From positions 663,625 through 727,624 of the forward strand of contig NZ_FPBF01000001.1 in the NCBI RefSeq assembly GCF_900116615.1: 64,000 nt of DNA. The letters run 5' to 3'. Every line of letters starts with the position of its first letter. Position 1 is the stretch's first letter. This document shows, in pieces, positions 59,382 through 64,000 of this stretch. Source of the stretch: Algoriphagus locisalis (GTDB taxonomy: Bacteria; Bacteroidota; Bacteroidia; Cytophagales; Cyclobacteriaceae). The position numbers and the translations under genes are program-made. The notes under the pieces were generated by a model that saw only the letters and a list, made by a program, of their open reading frames with translations, made no database searches and had not been told where the DNA came from.

Positions 59382-61151
59382 CTAAAAAATTACCTGCAAA
59401 CCCCCAGTCACTCCGCCATAGCTTCTGTAAATCCCATTTGAAGTTGTTTTGTCCAGAATATTCCAGCCATTGGTGAAGTGATCTTGTCCTGGATCGAGAA
59501 AGGCGAAATTTAGGCTTGGGCCTGCAAAAAGTCTTAAGTGATTTCCAATATTCAATCCAGGTAATAGTCTAAAGGTTTGGAGATGATTGGAGATGGAAAC
59601 AAAGTCACTTGCGCTCATACTTACAAATTCTGTATCAAGCGAAAACCTATGATCAGTAATTAAATGAATCCCAAGACCAATTTCCAAACCTATCGGCGTA
59701 TCTACCTCACGTAGTTGATAGGAGGCACCAAAAATTCCGTACATTTTTCTGCCACCAGACCGAAAATTGAAATGAGTGAAACTCGATTCATCCATAGAGA
59801 TGGAAAGGGCCATTTCTCCATTTTTGATGAAGTTCAATAGACCTAAAGAGTAATCACTTTCATCTGCTATGTTTACCAAACCGAACTGGAAACCATTGAC
59901 TTTTTTAGCTCTGTTTACAATTGAAGTGATTTGATAATTGACGGTATCGCCGACAAAGTTTGTAATTCCTGCTATTTGGAATCCAGCTGAACTGGAGGAA
60001 TTATTGGCTATTCCTGCCAGTTGAAAATAGTTTGACTTTTTGCTGTGATTGACGATTCCTCCGATCTGAACATCTGAAGTTTCGCCAACAGTATTTATAA
60101 TTCCGCCAATTTGGAGTCCTTTTACATTGCCACGAACATGATTATAGATTCCGCCGACCTGTAATCCGTCCACGTCCCGGTAAACAGAATTATAAATTCC
60201 TCCAACTTGAAGTCCTTTGGAACTCCCGCCCACCATATTAAAGATACCAGCAACCTGAAGTGATTTGACATCTCTTTTATTGATGTTAAAGATCCCTGCC
60301 ACTTCCATTCCCTCAATACCAGCCGTATAGCCACCGATCAAGTTCAAGGAAAATTTGCTGATGGTTTGGCTACTGAACATTCCTTTGGTACTTAATCCGG
60401 GTATCAATGACATTTGAACTGGGCTTTCAGCGAAGAAACTTCCCATGTTGATTCCCTGTAGCCTTTGTTTGAATCCTATGAATGCTCGTCCGAGAAAACT
60501 CTCTTCCAATGCTTGTGTGGCACTGTCCCCAGGAATATAGCGAAATCGTTTGTTCTCTTTGTCCGCCACAATGCTCACTGTGGGCAAAAGCAAAAAGGTG
60601 GTGTCCCGATAATTCTCCTTGCTAAGTGTGAGCCAAATTGAGGAATTCTGCTTCTTGTATTTGAGTTTGAAATAGCCATTTTCATCCGTTAGTGTAGAGG
60701 CTAGGCTGTTTTTATCATAAATACTGGCTTGGCTGACTGGCTGATCTGTTCGGGCATTTTTGATGTAACCTTTGACGGTAACAGTTCTAAATCTTGTCTC
60801 CATATCAGCATCCAGATCCAGTTTTTCAGGTGCATATCTGATGATGATATACCCCGGAAGTTCCTTGTATTCATAGGAGTCACCCAATTCATCTAAAAGA
60901 AACTCTCCAATTGTACCTGAGAATTGCTCATTTTCCAGCGGTTGATCTAATTGAAGTAAGGTGCTTTCATAGGAAAAGTAGAAATTGTTTTGCTCAGAAA
61001 GCGTATCCAATAGTTGGCGAAGATTGAGCTCATCGCTTCGCTGAATCTTTATTTTCTTTTCCAGCATCATCTGAGCAAAGCCATTAACTGAAAACATCAG
61101 AAAAATAAGAAGTAGGAGAGAACCTTGAAAAAGTGCTTTAAGGCGTAACAT
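59382..61151 (-). CDS. STN-domain protein with CarboxypepD_reg-like domain and GLQxGGI surface repeats
   Basis: 589 residues. The signal peptide ends GFAQ (about residue 27). An STN domain (47-105: LDTLSEQNNFYFSYESTLLQ, GYIIIRY) comes first, then a CarboxypepD_reg-like domain (124-185). Next come about ten repeats of 15-16 residues with consensus GLQVGGIYN (about 275-440), then a C-terminal beta part ending GGLQVIF. It has no TonB plug or large barrel. The repeats resemble LA_2272-type surface repeats of leptospires. It sits downstream of the ECF sigma and FecR genes on the same strand, in the place normally held by a TonB receptor. Confidence 0.82.
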   Translation of the reverse strand: MLRLKALFQGSLLLLIFLMFSVNGFAQMMLEKKIKIQRSDELNLRQLLDTLSEQNNFYFSYESTLLQLDQPLENEQFSGTIGEFLLDELGDSYEYKELPGYIIIRYAPEKLDLDADMETRFRTVTVKGYIKNARTDQPVSQASIYDKNSLASTLTDENGYFKLKYKKQNSSIWLTLSKENYRDTTFLLLPTVSIVADKENKRFRYIPGDSATQALEESFLGRAFIGFKQRLQGINMGSFFAESPVQMSLIPGLSTKGMFSSQTISKFSLNLIGGYTAGIEGMEVAGIFNINKRDVKSLQVAGIFNMVGGSSKGLQVGGIYNSVYRDVDGLQVGGIYNHVRGNVKGLQIGGIINTVGETSDVQIGGIVNHSKKSNYFQLAGIANNSSSSAGFQIAGITNFVGDTVNYQITSIVNRAKKVNGFQFGLVNIADESDYSLGLLNFIKNGEMALSISMDESSFTHFNFRSGGRKMYGIFGASYQLREVDTPIGLEIGLGIHLITDHRFSLDTEFVSMSASDFVSISNHLQTFRLLPGLNIGNHLRLFAGPSLNFAFLDPGQDHFTNGWNILDKTTSNGIYRSYGGVTGGLQVIF

Positions 61152-61193
61152 TTATGTATTCGTATTAAAAATGATGTGTGAATTTAACAAAGT

Positions 61194-61224
61194 AAGGACT
61201 ATGATTTTTTCAACCATAGTCCTT
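61194..61224. other. Perfect 10-bp hairpin between FecR and STN genes
   Basis: AAGGACTATG (61194-61203) and CATAGTCCTT (61215-61224) with an 11-nt loop. On the plus strand a T-run follows (ATTTTTTATG); on the minus strand it does not. No plus-strand gene ends here. It may act as a processing or stability element in the minus-strand transcript. Confidence 0.55.
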
Positions 61225-61254
61225 ATTTTTTATGAAAGTCAATTATTACCTGAT

Positions 61255-61425
61255 GTGTATATCCGATTTTCTGCCAGTAAGGATGCTAAAGTAATATAGG
61301 ATATGTTAAACTTAAGAATTGAGGCCGCTTCAGCCTGTCCCGCCAATGCGGGAGTCTTCGGTCATCGGTCTTCCGACCAGATTGGTGAAGAATCTAAGGT
61401 GACTGGCATCATTGCGGATAATCAT
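61255..61425. repeat. MITE-like dispersed repeat, copy B, flanked by 10-bp duplication
   Basis: 171 bp related to 8073-8215. Terminal inverted repeats: the left end runs (g)TGTATATCCG then TGCCAGT, and the inverse of the right end runs (a)TGATTATCCG then TGCCAGT. The element is bracketed by direct repeats ATTACCTGAT at 61245-61254 and 61426-61435, which abut it exactly. The right repeat contains the FecR stop codon. Copy B has an extra segment with the palindrome TCCCGC-CAAT-GCGGGA that copy A lacks. The duplication is direct evidence of insertion. It has no coding capacity. Confidence 0.8.
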
Positions 61426-61426
61426 A

Positions 61427-62410
61427 TTACCTGATAATGTACTTACCATTTTGTTGGGAAATGTTCAGGTTTAAGGTTTCTCGTAAAACCTCTAGATTTG
61501 AACTAAGTGAGCCATATTCCAAGGTGGTAGTAATAGGCAAATTCTTCAGTTCTTCACTGCTGATCTCTATGGTTTCTCCATAGGCCTCACTCAAGGTTGC
61601 AACCAATTCCGCTAATGGAATCCCATCTGCGTGAAACTTCTTACTGACGTAGTAATTGTACAGTTTGTTAGAAGGTAAAGTCTTTTCCATTTCCCCAGTT
61701 TCCTGATTTACCTTAAGTTTTTCATCAGGCTTTAGTACTTCTTTTTTGCCATTGATTTCTACTTGAACTGACCCAGTGACCACGATTACTTCTGTAGCAG
61801 TTTGGGAAGTTTTGACATGAAAACTCGTACCTAGGACAGTGATCTGAACCTTTTCATTTTCAATTACAAAAGGCTTATTTTCATTTCGTTTCACATCAAA
61901 AAAGGCTTCTCCGCTTACCATACTCACTTTTCTCTCCTTACCAAATACTTTCTGGGAGTAACTCAAACTGGTATTTTTATTCATCGTAATGGAAGTGCCA
62001 TCAAGTAGTGGAACTTCAATAGGGGTGTCTTCTGACTGAAGTTCAACTGAGCTGTAATAGGCTCTTCCTGATTGTGGTAGAAAAACCGAATAGACCCAAG
62101 CTGATAAAAATAGTAAGGTGATTGCCGCGGCTGCTCTAAACCAATTACTTTGTAAAATGCGCTGGTTTTGTTTTGGAGCAGTTGCTGATTTTTTATCTCT
62201 TATTTTGGTGAAGTTTTGCCAAGCTTGATTTTCATCCAACTCGCTTTTTTCAAGTAAAACCTTGCTGGAATTCCAAACCCATTGGATTTCTTCAAATTGC
62301 TTTTTATTTGATTCATCTTCTGAAATCCACTCTTGAACAGCCTTGGTCTCCTCCAAATCGCTTTCCTGAAGCAAATATTTGATTAATTTTTCTTCGTTCA
62401 TGGTTTCCAT
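61427..62410 (-). CDS. FecR family anti-sigma factor
   Basis: 327 residues. Cytoplasmic N-terminal part (about 1-85, EEKLIKYLLQESDLEETKAVQEW), one span (about 93-113, FRAAAAITLLFLSAWVYSVF), then a periplasmic FecR domain (about 120-230: VELQSEDTPIEVPLLDGTSI, SGEAFFDVKRNENKPFVIEN, VQITVLGTSFHVK). A DUF4974-type C-terminal domain follows (about 255-327), used to contact the STN of a receptor. It starts 4 bp after the sigma gene. Its stop codon lies in a 10-bp duplication linked to the repeat element. An alternative start is ATG 62401. Confidence 0.93.
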   Translation of the reverse strand: METMNEEKLIKYLLQESDLEETKAVQEWISEDESNKKQFEEIQWVWNSSKVLLEKSELDENQAWQNFTKIRDKKSATAPKQNQRILQSNWFRAAAAITLLFLSAWVYSVFLPQSGRAYYSSVELQSEDTPIEVPLLDGTSITMNKNTSLSYSQKVFGKERKVSMVSGEAFFDVKRNENKPFVIENEKVQITVLGTSFHVKTSQTATEVIVVTGSVQVEINGKKEVLKPDEKLKVNQETGEMEKTLPSNKLYNYYVSKKFHADGIPLAELVATLSEAYGETIEISSEELKNLPITTTLEYGSLSSNLEVLRETLNLNISQQNGKYIIR

Positions 62411-62413
62411 AGC

Positions 62414-62995
62414 TTATAGATTTATCAAAAACATCAAAAGCAGGGGAAGAAACTCTGCCAATTCTATTCGCAGTGTTTTCAGTGCTTTACCCATATGCGC
62501 TTCCACTGTTTTGATGGAGATGTCTAGCCTATCGGCTATTTCCTGATACTTCAGTTCCTCAAACCTGCTGAGATTGAATACCATTCGGCATTTCTCAGGT
62601 AGTTTTTCCAGCGCCAATTGAAAGCGCTCATATAATTCATTTTCTTGCCCTTTGATCTGCTCACCGACTTGCTCAGGTTTTCCTTGAGTCATTTCGTAGT
62701 GCGCATGATCCCAATGCTTTCTTTTCACTTTCTGATGGTTGATATAGTTCAGACTGTCGTGGTACACAGCTCGGTAGAGGTAAGCCTTTAGCGAAGTGTT
62801 GATTTCTAAGGATTCCCGCTTTTCCCAAAGCTTGAGAAATACGCTCTGGACTATTTCCTCTGCAGATTCCGACTCTTTCAAGATGGCCATTGCGTAGGCG
62901 TGCAAAGCCTTGAAATAAGTCTTAAAAACTGCTTCGAACGACTCTTCATCGACGAGTGTGGGTGTATTTGACGGATGTAATAGTTTCTCGGTCAC
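62414..62995 (-). CDS. ECF RNA polymerase sigma factor (FecI-like)
   Basis: 193 residues. Region 2 is clear (FEAVFKTYFKALHAYAMAIL, EEIVQSVFLKLWEKRESL, LKAYLYRAVYHDSLNY). Region 4 follows (RFQLALEKLPEKCRMVFNLS, ELKYQEIADRLDISIKTVEA, HMGKALKTLR). It starts with GTG at 62995, preceded by AGGT. It is 4 bp from fecR and so cotranscribed. It probably transcribes the STN-repeat gene downstream when FecR is released (inference from similar loci). Confidence 0.94.
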   Translation of the reverse strand: MTEKLLHPSNTPTLVDEESFEAVFKTYFKALHAYAMAILKESESAEEIVQSVFLKLWEKRESLEINTSLKAYLYRAVYHDSLNYINHQKVKRKHWDHAHYEMTQGKPEQVGEQIKGQENELYERFQLALEKLPEKCRMVFNLSRFEELKYQEIADRLDISIKTVEAHMGKALKTLRIELAEFLPLLLMFLINL

Positions 62996-63087
62996 CTTCG
63001 ATTTTTTGATGCTTTCCTAGCTATGACAAGCTGAACTGGCTTTACCCTTAGTGCATTTAGTAAAAATAGTAAGAATTAGTGTAGGCT

Positions 63088-63239
63088 GGAAGACAGAAGA
63101 CGGGAGACCGAAGTGGCCTTAAACGGTTATTTTTAATAGAATCAGATAGAGAAATTTTGACTTATCGATTACCATAACTGAGAGCGAATGTCGTAAGATG
63201 CTACAATTCTTCTGTCTCCTGTCTTCCGTCTCCTGTCTT
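63088..63239. repeat. Purine-rich inverted repeat element
   Basis: Left arm from 63088 to 63113 (GGAAGACAGAAGACGGGAGAC followed by CGAAG, split here), right arm 63208-63239 reads CTTCTGTCTCCTGTCTTCCG then TCTCCTGTCTTT. The arms match over about 22 of 25 positions with one gap. The 94-nt middle has no coding frame. It lies directly after the stop codon of the partial repeat protein (63242). It resembles GAAGAC/GGAGAC-rich stretches seen in other Bacteroidota intergenic regions (memory only). Confidence 0.6.
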
Positions 63240-63241
63240 TT

Positions 63242-64000
63242 TTAAAACCTAACATTAATCCCCGCAGTAAATCCCAATAGGACTGTGTGGTAATTTCCAT
63301 TCCAATTATCATCCCAAATCGTCAATCCAGTATGGTCAACAGTATCGAGTTCATTGGAGTGTATGTAGGAAATGCTTGGTCCAGCAAACAGATGAATGCC
63401 CCGAGAGATCTTTAAAGCAGGAAGTAGTTGAAAGCTTGATTTGTTGAAATCATTGCCTTCAAAATCAGTCAGGTATTTGCTGACCACTTCGGCATCCAAG
63501 CGAAAGTGATTTGATTCTGTTAGATTTAGCCCTAAACCAACTTCAAATCCGAACGGTAAATCCTTTACTTCCACATTCGTACCTAAGCCGACAATTCCAT
63601 ATACACGCTTCCCTCCAGAGCGAAAGGTCAAAAAGGAATTGAAATTCTCATCGATGGAAACACCAAGTCTGTGATCTCCATTTTTCACAATGTTGACCAG
63701 GCCGATAGTGACATCACTGCTATCAGCGATATTGATTAAGCCGAATTGCATGCCATTTACTTTCTTGGCTTGGTTTACCAATCCGGCTATTTGAAGACCA
63801 TCTACTTGCTCAGCTACATTAGAAATCCCTGCGATCTGGATTCCCTTTACTGTTTTCGCGACTGTGGCTATTCCTGCTATTTGTCCTCCGTCAATGTTTT
63901 GAGAAATGGTTGTGATTCCACCGATCTGAAGTCCATTTACAGATTTTGACAAACTGGATATTCCGGCCGCCTGAATTCCGCTTAGCGTGTCAGCAATGTT
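63242..64000 (-). CDS. Repeat surface protein, paralogue of the STN-repeat protein, 5' part cut off
   Basis: The frame is open to base 64000 so the N-terminus is outside the window; about 252 residues are visible. Repeats of 15 residues (GIQAAGISSLSKSVN, GLQIGGITTISQNID, GGQIAGIATVAKTVK, GIQIAGISNVAEQVD, GLQIAGLVNQAKKVN) lead to GMQFGLINIADSSDVTIGL. The C-terminal beta part then follows (LTFRSGGKRVYGIVGLGTNV, LRAFAGPS-like HLFAGPSIS, ending NVRF). The C-terminal layout matches the protein at 59382-61151 (INIADxSDxxxGLxNxxKNG, FRSGGxxxYGI), so they are paralogues. Whether it also has an STN domain cannot be seen here. Confidence 0.8.
   Translation of the reverse strand, partial: NIADTLSGIQAAGISSLSKSVNGLQIGGITTISQNIDGGQIAGIATVAKTVKGIQIAGISNVAEQVDGLQIAGLVNQAKKVNGMQFGLINIADSSDVTIGLVNIVKNGDHRLGVSIDENFNSFLTFRSGGKRVYGIVGLGTNVEVKDLPFGFEVGLGLNLTESNHFRLDAEVVSKYLTDFEGNDFNKSSFQLLPALKISRGIHLFAGPSISYIHSNELDTVDHTGLTIWDDNWNGNYHTVLLGFTAGINVRF

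Noticed and set aside
1..64000. CRISPR arrays, rRNA genes, insertion-sequence transposases, riboswitches
   Set aside because: I looked for regular short repeats with spacers, rRNA-like blocks, transposase motifs and leader folds and found none that can be supported.

Overview
The window looks like a chromosomal stretch of a Bacteroidota bacterium, most likely order Cytophagales, family Cyclobacteriaceae (Algoriphagus-like). This is an inference from: promoters of the TTG-N17-23-TAnnTTTG type; an ECF sigma/FecR pair; a TonB-dependent receptor with a CarboxypepD_reg-like N-terminus; many lipoproteins; and Bacteroidota-typical families (DUF3784, DUF4920, DUF983, DUF6909-like, DUF6134-like). Base composition looks even, and there is no prophage, plasmid or CRISPR array. 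Names rest on motif reading, since no database could be searched.

Layout. 1-7.1 kb: partial KilA-N protein, smc, a REP-like tandem repeat, a small membrane protein and a GT39-like membrane glycosyltransferase. 7.1-11.2 kb: WYL-type regulator, a MITE-like repeat, an S8 lipoprotein protease, DUF3784 and an ORF6N/PLD-like protein. 11.3-19.1 kb: a PSMA-like M28 peptidase with an NlpC/P60 lipoprotein, then three tandem amidohydrolase paralogues of which only the middle one keeps its metal ligands. 19.4-27.3 kb: an operon of lone response regulator, HEAT membrane protein, processive GT2 synthase, TPR/YaiO-like outer-membrane barrel and an unknown membrane-anchored protein, facing an LtaS-like sulfatase-fold enzyme. 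I read it as a candidate exopolysaccharide synthesis/export system. 27.3-39.7 kb: housekeeping and stress genes (methyltransferase, msrA, DUF6909-like, DEAD-box helicase, muramidase, DinB, a SerB-SerA fusion, BCCT carrier, DoxX-like).

39.7-45.0 kb: a TetR regulator with a perfect 17-bp palindrome before it, then a tripartite ABC/HlyD/TolC set whose ATPase has lost nearly every catalytic motif except Walker A. 45.0-51.7 kb: DUF1330, 1-Cys peroxiredoxin, then an arsenosugar-type operon (AhpD-like protein, ArsS radical SAM, TIGR04282 and TIGR04283 glycosyltransferases, DUF6134-like, double-VOC protein) facing a GAPDH gene. 51.9-52.1 kb: two identical tRNA-Glu genes. 52.3-64 kb: a very large beta-propeller/HEAT/cytochrome c lipoprotein, a TonB-dependent receptor, and a cell-surface-signalling locus. 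In that locus an ECF sigma and FecR sit between two proteins with 15-16-residue GLQxGGI repeats. The complete one has an STN domain but no TonB plug or barrel.

The least explained items are the 19.4-25.3 kb polysaccharide-like operon, the pseudo-ATPase exporter, the STN/repeat signalling locus, and the MITE-like element flanked by a 10-bp duplication at the FecR stop codon.
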